From assembly GCF_017873605.1 (NCBI RefSeq), contig NZ_JAGGKI010000003.1, positions 1 through 64,000 on the forward strand: 64,000 bases of DNA, read 5' to 3'. The position numbers and the translations under genes are program-made. Positions within the stretch are counted from its first letter, which is position 1; every line of letters begins with the position of its first letter. The stretch is from Paenibacillus lactis. Lineage in GTDB: Bacteria; Bacillota; Bacilli; Paenibacillales; Paenibacillaceae. The notes beneath the pieces were generated by a model. It was not told where the DNA came from. It ran no database searches and saw only the letters and a program-made list of their open reading frames with translations. Of the stretch, positions 17,668 to 27,144 are shown in pieces.

Positions 17668-18593
17668 TAAAACAGACCCTCTCCGTCATTTATTTTCTTA
17701 GCCGATCGATTGGCAGCCGTAATCAGGATTAACCCCATCAGGGACTGAAACAATCCGATGGCCGTCGCGTAAGAGAAGCCCAGCGTCCGCATGGACTGAT
17801 ACACATAGGTATCAATGACCGTTACCTCATCGGCCAGGACCGGGTTGTTGCCAACGATGCCGTAAATCATCCCGAAGTCGCCATAGAAGATCCTTCCCAC
17901 GCTGAGCAGGGTTAAGACGATGATCGTCGGTTTCAACATAGGGACGGTTAAGTAAAAAATCCGCTGCAATTTGCTGGCTCCATCGACTTTAGCCGCTTCG
18001 TACAAGCTCCCGTCGAAATTGGACATCGCCGCCAAATAGATAATGGAATTGTACCCGCTCCATTTCCAGACGCTCGACAGAATGATAATCCATTTCCAAT
18101 ACTTCGGCTCCGAGTACCACCTGATCGGATCGGCTCCAAAGAACTCCAAAATGTTGTTGGCAACGCCCACATCCGTGGAAAAGATGCCGTACAGAATCGC
18201 ACCGACGACGACCCAAGATAAGAAGTAGGGAAAGAACATCATGCTTTGGGCGATTTTTTTGTAAGCCTTATGCCGGATTTCCTGAAGCAGGACGGCTATG
18301 CTCACCGGGACGACGATCCCCAATATAAGACCGAAGAAGTTGATATACAGCGTGTTGTAGATCACCTTCCACCCCATGCTGTTCTCCGAGAAAAAAAATT
18401 TGAAGTTGTCCAGCCCCACGAACTTGCTGCCGAAGATCCCGTCCACCACATTAAAATCGGTAAAAGCCATCCATGCGCCCGCAAAAGGGATGTACGAGAA
18501 CATGATCAGCACGATAAGCGCAGGTACGCACATAAAGTACAGAATTCGATTTTTCTTGATTTCATGGAGAAACCCCTTAACGACGGAGCCCAT
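17667..18593 (-). CDS. Carbohydrate ABC transporter permease (LplB-type), cluster B
   Basis: A permease of 308 residues with about six helices. The EAA loop reads EAAKVDGASKLQRIFYLTVP. The ATG at 18593 has GGTGGTGAGG upstream. An open frame extends to 18668 over the oxidoreductase gene, but that extension is polar and non-membrane in character and is left out. It starts 34 bases after the oxidoreductase stop codon. Confidence 0.95.
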   Translation of the reverse strand: MGSVVKGFLHEIKKNRILYFMCVPALIVLIMFSYIPFAGAWMAFTDFNVVDGIFGSKFVGLDNFKFFFSENSMGWKVIYNTLYINFFGLILGIVVPVSIAVLLQEIRHKAYKKIAQSMMFFPYFLSWVVVGAILYGIFSTDVGVANNILEFFGADPIRWYSEPKYWKWIIILSSVWKWSGYNSIIYLAAMSNFDGSLYEAAKVDGASKLQRIFYLTVPMLKPTIIVLTLLSVGRIFYGDFGMIYGIVGNNPVLADEVTVIDTYVYQSMRTLGFSYATAIGLFQSLMGLILITAANRSAKKINDGEGLF

Positions 18594-18627
18594 CCCCTCA
18601 CCACCTTTAACTTTGCATTTCGAACGA

Positions 18628-19893
18628 TTAGGCTGTAATGCTTTGCCGCAGCTTCGCCTTAAGCTCATCCATATCGATTACGGTACCGGTCATTCTCGCC
18701 TCTTCCGCTGCATAGGCCATGATGTGGCTCTCTACCGACATTTCGATGGAGGATCTGCTGCTGAAATCAGGGTTTTTCAAATTCTCCAGAAAATCGATCA
18801 TCAGCCCCGTATCTCCGCCGTTGTGCCCACCGCTTACGGCAGCCGGCCGAATGACGGTTTGCTGCTGGGCTTCGGCCATATTGGAGTTAAATCGAGTGAC
18901 CTCGATGACATTCAAGGTATCATCGCCCCGAATTTCACCGTGCTCGCACATGATTTTGATGGTGCGGTACATTTTATTGGTAAATCCGCTTAAGTTAAAA
19001 GTGGCCGTTACCCCGTTCTTGAACTCAATCAGGGTTACCTGATGATCGCACACATCATTATCCATCCGATACACGCAGCGTCCGTATGGGCTTGTTTCGA
19101 GCTCCTTAAGCAGCCCCTCTTCCGATTGATCAGCCGAAACGACCGTAGCCGGCCATTGCCCTCGAACAGGCAGATAGGCTTTTCTCGCATCGAAGCGGCA
19201 ATCTGCGGCAACCTTGCAGTCCAAGCATCGATCAGCGCTGCCTTCCGGTGCATTCTCCTCTTTAAAATAAGCGAGATCCCCGTAAGAAGAGATCCGCTTT
19301 GCGCCGCTGTCCACGAGCCAGGATAAAACATCCATATCGTGGCAGGATTTCTGCATAATGATCGGGCTGGCCAGATCGCTTCTCCTCCAATTGCCCCTGA
19401 CAAAGGAATGGGCCATATGGAAATTGCCGATATTCTCGTTATGCTGAATGGTGACGACCTTGCCGAGTTCCCCGCTATCGATGATTTTCTTAATCTCCAT
19501 AAAAAAATTCGTGTACCTCAGCACATGGCAAACAATCACTTTCCGGCCCTTTTCACCGGCTTTTTCCTGAATTCTCATGCATTCTTCGGGACTTGGCGAA
19601 ATGGGCTTTTCGAGCAAAATATCATAGCCGAGCTCAAGCGCTGCCATCGTTTGGGCATAATGATCCCGGTCCATGGAAGAGATGATGACGGCGTCGCAAA
19701 TACTCCCTAATCGATAAAATTCTTCAATGGATGCAAATTGCCGCTCCGGCGGAATCCGGAACTCGTCCGCGGCCGCCTTTCTTCTCGCGAAGTCCGGCTC
19801 GACCACCGCGGCGATCTCGTCACTTTGATGAGCATGCCTTGCATAGATCATGCCTCGTTGTCCTGCTCCGATTAATGCCAGTTTCAACTCCAT
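18628..19893 (-). CDS. Gfo/Idh/MocA-family oxidoreductase with cysteine cluster
   Basis: An NAD(P)-dependent sugar or inositol oxidoreductase homologue of 421 residues. The N-terminal Rossmann fold has LIGAGQRG, then EKPISPS carrying the conserved lysine of the family. The C-terminal domain includes a C-x2-C-x5-C cluster (C223, C226, C232), found in a subset of the family and possibly metal-binding. It lies 59 bases after the GNAT-like gene and 34 before the permeases. It probably oxidises or epimerises the sugar taken up by cluster B. The exact substrate is not evident. Confidence 0.9.
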   Translation of the reverse strand: MELKLALIGAGQRGMIYARHAHQSDEIAAVVEPDFARRKAAADEFRIPPERQFASIEEFYRLGSICDAVIISSMDRDHYAQTMAALELGYDILLEKPISPSPEECMRIQEKAGEKGRKVIVCHVLRYTNFFMEIKKIIDSGELGKVVTIQHNENIGNFHMAHSFVRGNWRRSDLASPIIMQKSCHDMDVLSWLVDSGAKRISSYGDLAYFKEENAPEGSADRCLDCKVAADCRFDARKAYLPVRGQWPATVVSADQSEEGLLKELETSPYGRCVYRMDNDVCDHQVTLIEFKNGVTATFNLSGFTNKMYRTIKIMCEHGEIRGDDTLNVIEVTRFNSNMAEAQQQTVIRPAAVSGGHNGGDTGLMIDFLENLKNPDFSSRSSIEMSVESHIMAYAAEEARMTGTVIDMDELKAKLRQSITA

Positions 19894-19952
19894 TACCTCC
19901 AGCGATTCGTATTTTGTCTAAACTCGTTCTATGCAATCGCGCCTGTCTCATT

Positions 19953-21314
19953 TTATTCCTGCGGGATACGCCCGGTACGTTTCGGCAAGTGGCTGTCCAC
20001 GGTTTGCAGGAACCGCTCCCGGTCTGCATCCGTTATATATGGCATGCTGCCGATCCGCGGAACATCCTCCCTAAGCACCACCATGCTCAGCGTGTTGAAC
20101 CTTGCCCCTGCCTTCATATATCCGGCCGCGGCCCGCTGCAGAGAAGTCGTCAGCTCGACGGGGCTGACGACTGGGTCCGCCTTCCAATCGCCAAAGACTT
20201 CATAGCGCAGCATGCCGTCCCCCTCCAATGTCGGATAATTGTAAAACTGCCGTTGAACGCGGACGATATTGCTTTTTTCATTGTCCAAAACGAGCGATAA
20301 CCGGGTATCGTAAAGCCAGCTCGAGCTCCAGAAACCCTTGATTGACAGCTCGGGGAAATATCGGTCGTAAAATTCAAGCGCCATGGCCATGGATTGCTTA
20401 ATCCGCTCCGGCGTATAGCCTGGACCCGACGGTATATGCAAGGCAAGAAGCGTATCCCCCACTTCCAGGACCCGCTCCCACTCCTGCTTCAGGATCGGCG
20501 TCGTTTCTCGTTCCACGAATCCCATCGGATTGATCCGATTGGCAATGATGAAGGTCTCGTTCTCATGCCACTCCGAAGTGAAGCTCCCTTCCACGTCAAT
20601 CACATCGTTGATGCCGTTTCGTTGTCCGTCGCTGCGAAACTCTTCCCCCGCATGCCGAAGCGCTATCACCTCTCGCGTATCCACCTGCCGAAACATCGTG
20701 AACGGGTCCCCGAATCGGTAGGGGATGAAATAGAACCGGTCTAACAGAAAGATGGAGCAGGTGTAGAAATTCATCACCCATGGAAAATCATGAACCTTAG
20801 GATCGCCGTAGAGCGCCAATTTTTCCAATTGATGCTTCAGCGGCTGATGCGGGATGTGCTCGTAGTACGCTTGGGGCACTGAACGCCGCCGCAGCTTGTT
20901 CATGGACGGAACGACACAGGCGAGCAGCAGTAGGAAGGAATAGAGATCTCCATGGTGTCTCATGCAACCCGGCGTCATATTCGAGTAAGGTGTCTCGTCG
21001 CACCGCTCGCGCGCGGAACACATGTCCTCCACCAAAAATTTGGTGAAGTGAAACAATACGTCGTTTTGCTCGATCTCCTCGATGCCTTCTACAAGCCGCT
21101 GCCGGAGATGATTAGGTACTTGATAGGACTCGAAGAGCTCCGAGAGGTATGTTCGCGGGATAAGCTCGGAATTGTTGTTCGGTGTATACATGTTGAACTT
21201 TGCTTCCAGACCCTCAGGCAGAACATCGAAGCTGCAAATTGCAGCACACTCTTTAAAATTCATCAGAATCGCCATTTCACGGTTTACCCCCATTGGAATA
21301 ATGAACGCCTTCAC
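19953..21314 (-). CDS. GNAT-like acyltransferase-domain protein of unknown function
   Basis: A soluble protein of 453 residues without signal peptide. The C-terminal half fits the GNAT_C domain: LHIPSGPGYTPERI, a run of helix with FYDRYFPE, then FWSSSWLYDTRL and SNIVRVQRQF. The N-terminal half fits the partner NAT_N domain less clearly. These two domains occur together in proteins annotated only as acyltransferase domain-containing. It is the first gene of cluster B and faces the LacI gene. Acylation of a sugar or glycoside is possible, but nothing in the sequence proves activity. This is the least understood gene of the cluster. Confidence 0.75.
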   Translation of the reverse strand: MKAFIIPMGVNREMAILMNFKECAAICSFDVLPEGLEAKFNMYTPNNNSELIPRTYLSELFESYQVPNHLRQRLVEGIEEIEQNDVLFHFTKFLVEDMCSARERCDETPYSNMTPGCMRHHGDLYSFLLLLACVVPSMNKLRRRSVPQAYYEHIPHQPLKHQLEKLALYGDPKVHDFPWVMNFYTCSIFLLDRFYFIPYRFGDPFTMFRQVDTREVIALRHAGEEFRSDGQRNGINDVIDVEGSFTSEWHENETFIIANRINPMGFVERETTPILKQEWERVLEVGDTLLALHIPSGPGYTPERIKQSMAMALEFYDRYFPELSIKGFWSSSWLYDTRLSLVLDNEKSNIVRVQRQFYNYPTLEGDGMLRYEVFGDWKADPVVSPVELTTSLQRAAAGYMKAGARFNTLSMVVLREDVPRIGSMPYITDADRERFLQTVDSHLPKRTGRIPQE

Positions 21315-21628
21315 GCTGTTTCATGGTTTGTTACGTTGTTTTTACGTAAAAAATATTATATGTTTAGTGATTTCATGTTATATCATCCAAACTTCATCTT
21401 GCAATAGAATTTTTGGTTTTTTATCATTTTTACGTAACATTTCGCGACAGAATCATGTTATTATTGATTTTGAAGCAAGACTCATATAAGATGTAGTCAC
21501 GCAAATAAACAACGTAACAAACTACGAAACAAAACACAAAGTTCTTATGAATCATTGTTTGGAAGGTAACATTCCTATAAACTCATAAATGGTGATCATT
21601 TGTAACAAAAAGGAGAATGGTTTTAACG
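21315..21628. other. Divergent promoter region between cluster B and LacI
   Basis: An AT-rich stretch of 314 bases with no gene. It contains the perfect palindrome TTTTTACGTAAAAA (21339-21352), a second TTTTTACGTAA (21427-21437) and the inverted pair GTTACGTT (21330-21337) / AACGTAAC (21511-21518). These ACGT-centred elements are good candidates for LacI-family operators. Confidence 0.6.
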
Positions 21629-22651
21629 ATGAGTACGATTCGGGATGTTGCGAAGCTAGCGAATGTATCCACTGCCACCGTGTCCAGAGTTTTAAACAAT
21701 GATACGAAATATAAAATCACGGAAGAGACCAAGGAACGGGTATGGCAGGCCGTTACGCAGCTCAACTATAAAATCAGTTCCAGCCCCAAGCGCAAAGTCG
21801 CAGTCAAGGATCAAACCGACAGCAAGTCACATATCAAAATCGGATGCGTATTAAGCGTGACGAAAGATAAGTACAACGATCCGTACTTCATGTCGATATT
21901 GTCCGGCGTAGAAGAGCGGCTTCTCAGTGCAGGGTATAGCATCTCTTTTATTCGGACCGGCATCGAGCTGGATGATCGCAAAATCCTATTCAATACGTTC
22001 AGCGAACCGATTACCGGCCTGATCCTGATGGAGTCGTTGAACAGCGAAACCTACGAGTATATTCGCAAGCAGGTCCCTTACATCGTAGGGATTGATACGG
22101 AACGCGGGGATATCGATAACGTGGGCTACGATCATTACAATGTGGCTTCGGTGGCGGTGAACCATCTCATCGAGAAAGGCCATACACGGATTGGATATAT
22201 CGGAGGAAGCGGATTGACGGGAAATTTGAAGGACAGCCGCCGCTATCGAGGGTACTACGCCAGCATGCATGCGGCCGGATTGTCAGTGAATCCGGATTGG
22301 GTGATTGATTGCTTATGGGATGAGGCGGTTTGTATCGAGCAAATCAATCATTTATGCCAAACCGGCAAATATCCTACCGCCTTCTTCGCCGGAAGCGATT
22401 TGATGGCGATGGCCGCTCTTAACGGGTTGTACAACAACGGTATTTCCGTTCCGAATGAAGTGGCCGTTATCGGCCTGTCCAACATTGAGGTATCCAAGTA
22501 CTCCAATCCTCCGCTGTCGACGATCGACGTGCCAACCAAGGAAATCGGCATGGTCGCCGTTGATAACCTGATCGACCGCATCAACGGAAATCGGCTGCTG
22601 CCGAAGAAAGTGATTCTGCCTACCCGCTTGATCGTACGCAGCTCGACTTAA
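21629..22651 (+). CDS. LacI-family transcriptional regulator
   Basis: A repressor of 340 residues. The N-terminal helix-turn-helix has the classical DVAKLANVSTATVSRVLNN. The linker is followed by a periplasmic-binding-protein-like sugar-sensing core (ITGLILMES, HTRIGYIGGSG, FAGSDLMAM). The ATG at 21629 starts directly before the canonical TIRDVA sequence; an in-frame ATG at 21617 sits only two bases from AAGGAG. It is divergent from cluster B and upstream of the DUF4832 gene. It probably controls both from the ACGT-centred operators. Confidence 0.93.
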   Translation: MSTIRDVAKLANVSTATVSRVLNNDTKYKITEETKERVWQAVTQLNYKISSSPKRKVAVKDQTDSKSHIKIGCVLSVTKDKYNDPYFMSILSGVEERLLSAGYSISFIRTGIELDDRKILFNTFSEPITGLILMESLNSETYEYIRKQVPYIVGIDTERGDIDNVGYDHYNVASVAVNHLIEKGHTRIGYIGGSGLTGNLKDSRRYRGYYASMHAAGLSVNPDWVIDCLWDEAVCIEQINHLCQTGKYPTAFFAGSDLMAMAALNGLYNNGISVPNEVAVIGLSNIEVSKYSNPPLSTIDVPTKEIGMVAVDNLIDRINGNRLLPKKVILPTRLIVRSST

Positions 22652-22774
22652 GTGAATTTTGAAAGCCGGCTAGATGGAAGGCTGCCGTCCAACCGTGCTC
22701 CATGACTGCGCACCGCGCGCACTGGAGATTGGCACATGGCGTACAGCTAATTTCCAAATTTCGCACATGCATGA

Positions 22775-22801
22775 AGCACCTGAACCGGTGCTCTTTTTTT
22801 C
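22775..22801 (+). terminator. Terminator after the LacI gene
   Basis: AGCACC and GGTGCT enclose a 6-base loop and are followed by a run of eight T. The rest of the 22652-22917 gap shows no gene. Confidence 0.8.
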
Positions 22802-22917
22802 AGAAAGATCCCGATACAAAGAAAGGGGGTGAGCCTTGAGCCAATCGCGATAGCCAGGATTGCCGAGTGTAAGCCTGCAGCTATACGAACGCCCATATTT
22901 GTAGGAGGAGGTTTGAT

Positions 22918-24897
22918 ATGAGAATACGGGGTAATTCAATGAAAATGATGATTGTAGCGATGATGGCCTTGCTTCTGACGTTGTCCCCTTTTCCCGTCTC
23001 GATTTCGGTTGCGGAAACGGCCTCAATCGAGATTGACGGCGATGCAAGCGACTGGGAAGGGATTCCGGCCCTTTCCACGAATTCCGGAGCCGCCAAAGTT
23101 CTGAAGGCTTCCCACGACGAGCAACACCTGTATCTCCTTGTAGAAGGCTCCGGTCTGAGCACGACCATGGGCAGCTTCTGGTTGAATACGGACGGAAGCG
23201 CTGTTACCGGGTATCAGGCTTATGGCTGGGGAGCAACAGGGATTGAGTGGCTTCTCGAAAATGATTCCCTGTACCGCTATGGAGGCAACGGGAGCACATG
23301 GAGCTGGAATTGGTCCTCCTCGCTTCCTTCCTCTCAATTTACACGGACTTCGTCCCTCATTGAAGTTGCGCTTCCGCTTCAGACGCTTGGACTAACCGCA
23401 GGCGGCAGCGTTAGCCTCGGATATCTGGATAACAACTCGGATACCCATCGCCTGCCGGGGCAAAACCAGCCGCTCCCGCTTTATACCCTTGATGAAAGGA
23501 ATCCCGGAGAAAACATGGTCGAATTCTATCCAACCGAGCTGGATGATCCGCTCAACAATCCATTTAAGGGCTGGGCCCCTTCCGCAAAATCCACCGGCTA
23601 TCCTCAGGACCACCGTCTTGTATATGTCGGCGTCACTTGGAAAGAGCTGGAGCCCGCGAAGGGGCAGTATGATTTCAGTGCAATCGAAGCAGCCAATCAT
23701 TTCGACCATTGGCGAAGCCGTGGCGTCAAAGTCGTTCTTCGCTTTATTATGGACAGTCCTTCGGGCGTCCCTCACCGGGACATTCCGGACTGGCTGTACA
23801 ACGATATGGTCCGACTCGGACAATCGCCGGGCAAGGCTTATCATGATGAAACCGGAGGCATGGGTACGGGCAACAACATCGGCTTCTCCCCGAATTACAG
23901 CTCCGACTATTTGATTGCGAGGCACAAGCTGGCCATCGAGGCGATAGCGGAGCATTACAACGCGCCTGACAGCCCGATTGCTTTCGTGCAAATCGGTTCG
24001 CTCGGCCATTGGGCTGAATTTCACACCTGGCCCTATGTAGGACCGAACGGGGAAAGCAACTATACGGGAGCCTTTCCACCGAACGAAATTTCCAACCAAT
24101 ACATTCAACACTACATCGATGCATTTGCCGATCAGGAGGATCACACGCAGTTAATGATCCGGCGAAGCGTGGACCTTGCCAAGAATAACAACAAAGGCCT
24201 TATTCTAGGTATGTATAATGACGTTTTCGGCGACCAGCCAAGCTTCGATTCCGAATGGGGCTGGTATACGGGCACACAGAACGGTTATTGGGACGATATC
24301 GGCCAGCGGCAGCCGGGTCATCCGAATTTCTGGGATGTCCGCATCTCCGGTGGGGAATTTTACGGCGGTGCCTATGGTATGAATGCTGCGCTAACGACAG
24401 GCAGCGGCTTTAATGAGACGCTGCGGCAGACCGAGCTGAGCAAGCCGAGCTGGCTCGGACCGAACGCCCCCGCTTCCTTGGCGGTGGGCAATCCGCTTCA
24501 AGGCAATATGGATCGGCTGAAGAAACGAATGGGCTACCACTTTGTCTTGAACAAGGCCACCTACCCGGAAGCGCAGAACGGAGGCACGCTAGACGTATCC
24601 GTCGTCGTGGAGAACAAGGGCGTCCAGCATTTCCCGTTCAACTGGCCCATCGAGCTTCAGCTTCGAAGCGGCGGGAGCATCGTGGCACGTCAAACGGCAA
24701 CCGCAAACTTAACAGCCTGGAGAACCGGCTTGCATACGGTGTCAGGTTCTCTCTCCACTTCCGCGCTGCCAAACGGTACCTATGATTTGACCATCGCTAT
24801 CTTGGATCCAGCCTCGAACCGGCCGGCGGTTGATTTTGCGAATACGGACCGACTGTCCGATGGTGCTTACAAGATTGGCGTGTGGACTAAGAATTAA
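22918..24897 (+). CDS. Secreted DUF4832 / glycosidase-like protein
   Basis: A secreted protein of 659 residues. The signal peptide ends near residue 40 (SISVAET), followed by a beta-sandwich carbohydrate-binding-like domain (IDGDASDWEGIP, about residues 41-190). A TIM-barrel-like region begins at NPFKGWAP. It carries TWKELEPAKGQYDF (from W241) and IGSLGHWAEFH (E367), which look like glycosidase active-site strands. The DUF4832 beta domain forms the C-terminus. GGAGGAGG precedes the ATG. It follows the LacI gene. It may degrade the polymer whose products cluster B imports; the activity is not established. Confidence 0.85.
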   Translation: MRIRGNSMKMMIVAMMALLLTLSPFPVSISVAETASIEIDGDASDWEGIPALSTNSGAAKVLKASHDEQHLYLLVEGSGLSTTMGSFWLNTDGSAVTGYQAYGWGATGIEWLLENDSLYRYGGNGSTWSWNWSSSLPSSQFTRTSSLIEVALPLQTLGLTAGGSVSLGYLDNNSDTHRLPGQNQPLPLYTLDERNPGENMVEFYPTELDDPLNNPFKGWAPSAKSTGYPQDHRLVYVGVTWKELEPAKGQYDFSAIEAANHFDHWRSRGVKVVLRFIMDSPSGVPHRDIPDWLYNDMVRLGQSPGKAYHDETGGMGTGNNIGFSPNYSSDYLIARHKLAIEAIAEHYNAPDSPIAFVQIGSLGHWAEFHTWPYVGPNGESNYTGAFPPNEISNQYIQHYIDAFADQEDHTQLMIRRSVDLAKNNNKGLILGMYNDVFGDQPSFDSEWGWYTGTQNGYWDDIGQRQPGHPNFWDVRISGGEFYGGAYGMNAALTTGSGFNETLRQTELSKPSWLGPNAPASLAVGNPLQGNMDRLKKRMGYHFVLNKATYPEAQNGGTLDVSVVVENKGVQHFPFNWPIELQLRSGGSIVARQTATANLTAWRTGLHTVSGSLSTSALPNGTYDLTIAILDPASNRPAVDFANTDRLSDGAYKIGVWTKN

Positions 24898-24917
24898 TCA
24901 GAGCATGCCGTAAAATG

Positions 24918-24977
24918 AAAGATCAGCAGATCAGGCCGTTATGAACGTACGGCTCCGAGCTGCTGATCTTTTTTTCG
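24918..24977 (+). terminator. Terminator after the DUF4832 gene
   Basis: AAAGATCAGCAG (24918-24929) pairs with CTGCTGATCTTT (24960-24971), followed by more T. A long loop separates the arms. Confidence 0.8.
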
Positions 24978-25064
24978 CTGAGATGTTGCCAGCGCTTTCT
25001 GTAGAAGAAAGCTGCTCATATCGGGTGACAGCTAGATCCAAAGCCCTTGGCTGTTAGGGTTATT

Positions 25065-25478
25065 TCAGGGCTGCAGATCCATCACCGCCCCGAACGTTTG
25101 GGAAGCAGTGGTAAAGCACACGAAGGAGCATAGCTCCGCGATCTCAGGCTCCGAAAATTCACTTCTTAACACGTTGAATGTATTCTGATTGATGGAGTCG
25201 CGGTGGTTTAGAAATAAATCCGCGAAAGCCACCGCCAAGCTGATTCTGGAATCTTCGTGGCTGATTGACGGCTTACCTTTCGCTTGACAGTATTTACACC
25301 CGTTCCCGAAAGCAAGCGTACGGCGAACTTGTTCTTTTAATTCTTGGCTTAATCGGCCGCTGCGGTAAAAAGCTTCCTCCAGCTCCACCCACTGTGCTCG
25401 AATATCTTCATTATGACCCAGCAGTTGTTGAAATGGCGTATCCCCTGACTTGGAGTAAGAAATTCTCGCCAAGGTCAT
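25065..25478 (-). CDS. AhpD-like / carboxymuconolactone decarboxylase-fold protein
   Basis: A small helical protein of about 137 residues with the CxxC redox motif in GNGCKYCQAKG. This motif places it near the AhpD/CMD family, whose members reduce peroxides or handle small aromatic acids. The start is uncertain: AAGGAGG sits two bases before the ATG at 25478 and eight bases before a TTG at 25472; an ATG at 25499 has no ribosome site. It is divergent from an Lrp/AsnC gene, its likely regulator. Confidence 0.8.
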   Translation of the reverse strand: MTLARISYSKSGDTPFQQLLGHNEDIRAQWVELEEAFYRSGRLSQELKEQVRRTLAFGNGCKYCQAKGKPSISHEDSRISLAVAFADLFLNHRDSINQNTFNVLRSEFSEPEIAELCSFVCFTTASQTFGAVMDLQP

Positions 25479-25594
25479 CCCCTCCTTCCACTTCTCCATT
25501 ATAAAGGCTTACCCCCTCGAGTTCCTTTACAATTGAAATCATTCATGTATGATAAACTAACAAATACAACATAATTTATGAAATGAGGTTTCAT

Positions 25595-26050
25595 ATGAAA
25601 TTCGACGACATTGATCTCTCCATTCTGGATGAGCTCTCGCGGGATTCCAGACTGTCCATGCGGGAGCTTGGCAAGAAAGTAAATCTCTCCCCTCCATCCG
25701 TAACGGAGCGGGTGCGCCGGCTTGAGAGCGAAGGCGTCATTACCGGGTACACCATCGGGATCGACCGGAAAAAGCTTGGATTTGGGCTTGAGTGCATCAT
25801 GGAGGTCACCGTAAGAAACGGGGATTTTGAGAAATTCAAGGCATTTGCCCAAGCACATCCCCGCGTGCTGGGATGCTGGCGAACAGCGGGGCGGGCCTGT
25901 TTTTTCGTCAGGATCTGCGCGGCGGACTTGGGGGAAATCGAGGCGTTCGTGAACAGCATCGCGAGCTATACCTCTCCTTCGACCCATATCGTTTTTTCCG
26001 AGGTGAATATCGTTACCAGCCTAAAAGAGCAGCTCTCAACTCCATCGTGA
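25595..26050 (+). CDS. Lrp/AsnC-family regulator
   Basis: A regulator of 151 residues. The N-terminal winged helix reads DIDLSILDELSRDSRLSMRELGKKVNLSPPSVTERVRRLE, shown here only by its ends, and is followed by the RAM ligand-binding domain. Such proteins usually sense amino acids. The ATG at 25595 has GAGGT upstream; an in-frame ATG at 25583 is less well placed. It is divergent from the AhpD-like gene across a 116-base gap. It probably controls that gene and itself. Confidence 0.92.
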   Translation: MKFDDIDLSILDELSRDSRLSMRELGKKVNLSPPSVTERVRRLESEGVITGYTIGIDRKKLGFGLECIMEVTVRNGDFEKFKAFAQAHPRVLGCWRTAGRACFFVRICAADLGEIEAFVNSIASYTSPSTHIVFSEVNIVTSLKEQLSTPS

Positions 26051-26108
26051 TGCTCGACCTGTTCCCCTTCCTCTACCTCCTCCCTCTGTGCCTCTGCTTA
26101 TTGAAAGA

Positions 26109-26143
26109 GCTCGCAGCCGCCCCCTAATGAGGCGGTCGCGAGC
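26109..26143 (-). terminator. Hairpin at the end of cluster C
   Basis: GCTCGCAGCCGCC and GGCGGTCGCGAGC form a stem with two mismatches between the convergent Lrp and DHDPS-family genes. On the minus strand it is followed by CTCTTTC. Confidence 0.55.
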
Positions 26144-26169
26144 CGGTCCTTGCTTGCAAAATCCAAGCC

Positions 26170-27099
26170 TTATGATGAAATCGGAAACTTTTGGGCATAC
26201 CGCTTGGACAGCCGGTGCAGCTGCTCGACCTCCAAGCGTTGGGTGGCGCTGAACTCCTCATGGTTTTTCGAGCGGCAGCGATAGTTCGTCAGCACGCCTT
26301 CGAGCATAAGATAATACTTCGCGTTCACGGGATAAAGCTGTCGTTCGATGAAGGAGGCGACGCTGAGGAAATCGGACAGCTCCTCCGCCTCCTCCGGCCG
26401 GCTCTCCCAATTCCGGAACAACCACGTATACAGCTCCGGATGGAAATTGGCCATCACGCCGCTGAAACCGAAGGCCCCGAGCCGGTAGCTGCCGAGAAGC
26501 GTCGCCGTATTGGCGTTGAAGATTTTCAAGCTTCCTCCCTGAACCGCCTTGAGCTTGTCCCCGATCAGCTGCAGATCGCAGCTCACATCCTTGATGAACC
26601 GGAAGCGTCCGGTATCCGAGCATTTCTTCAGCATCTCCGGCGTCAGCAGACGACGGTACGGGGCCGGACACTCATACAACCCGAGAGGTACGTGTTCCGG
26701 AATGCGCGCGAGCAGCTTATCGAGATTCGCCAGCCACACATCATCGGACTCATCGGGACCTGCGAGCCGATTCGTGATCAAGACGACGGCGTCGACACCG
26801 GTTTCCGCGATGGCGTTCAGCTCCGCGACTTGGTCTTCAAAGTCATCGGATACATGCCCCGATGCAATCACCGGCACCCGGCCGGCGGTCTTCGCTTTGA
26901 CGAAGGCGGCGATCAGTACGCGCTCCTCCAGGGTCAAGGTATACATTTCGCTGGATTGACACACGGCAAACAGGCCGTCGGCCCCCCGCTCGATATACCA
27001 GTCGATAAGCCGCTCCAGGGCCTCGTAATCCACTTCGTTCTGCTCCGTAAACGGCGTTAGCATAACCGGCCAGTTGCCGTTGGTAATGTTCTGATACAT
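26170..27099 (-). CDS. Dihydrodipicolinate synthase-family aldolase/lyase
   Basis: A class-I aldolase of 309 residues in the DapA/NAL superfamily. Schiff-base K170 lies in RFIKDVS and Y142 in GLYECP; their 28-residue spacing is the family norm. GAGGAGGGG precedes the ATG. It is the last gene of the cluster C transport operon, after a D-2-hydroxyacid dehydrogenase. In this context it probably cleaves or dehydrates a keto-sugar acid rather than making lysine. The specific substrate cannot be told. Confidence 0.9.
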   Translation of the reverse strand: MYQNITNGNWPVMLTPFTEQNEVDYEALERLIDWYIERGADGLFAVCQSSEMYTLTLEERVLIAAFVKAKTAGRVPVIASGHVSDDFEDQVAELNAIAETGVDAVVLITNRLAGPDESDDVWLANLDKLLARIPEHVPLGLYECPAPYRRLLTPEMLKKCSDTGRFRFIKDVSCDLQLIGDKLKAVQGGSLKIFNANTATLLGSYRLGAFGFSGVMANFHPELYTWLFRNWESRPEEAEELSDFLSVASFIERQLYPVNAKYYLMLEGVLTNYRCRSKNHEEFSATQRLEVEQLHRLSKRYAQKFPISS

Positions 27100-27144
27100 A
27101 GGCGTCCCCTCCTCATTAGGTTCGCATCGTTTATGCGTGATTGA

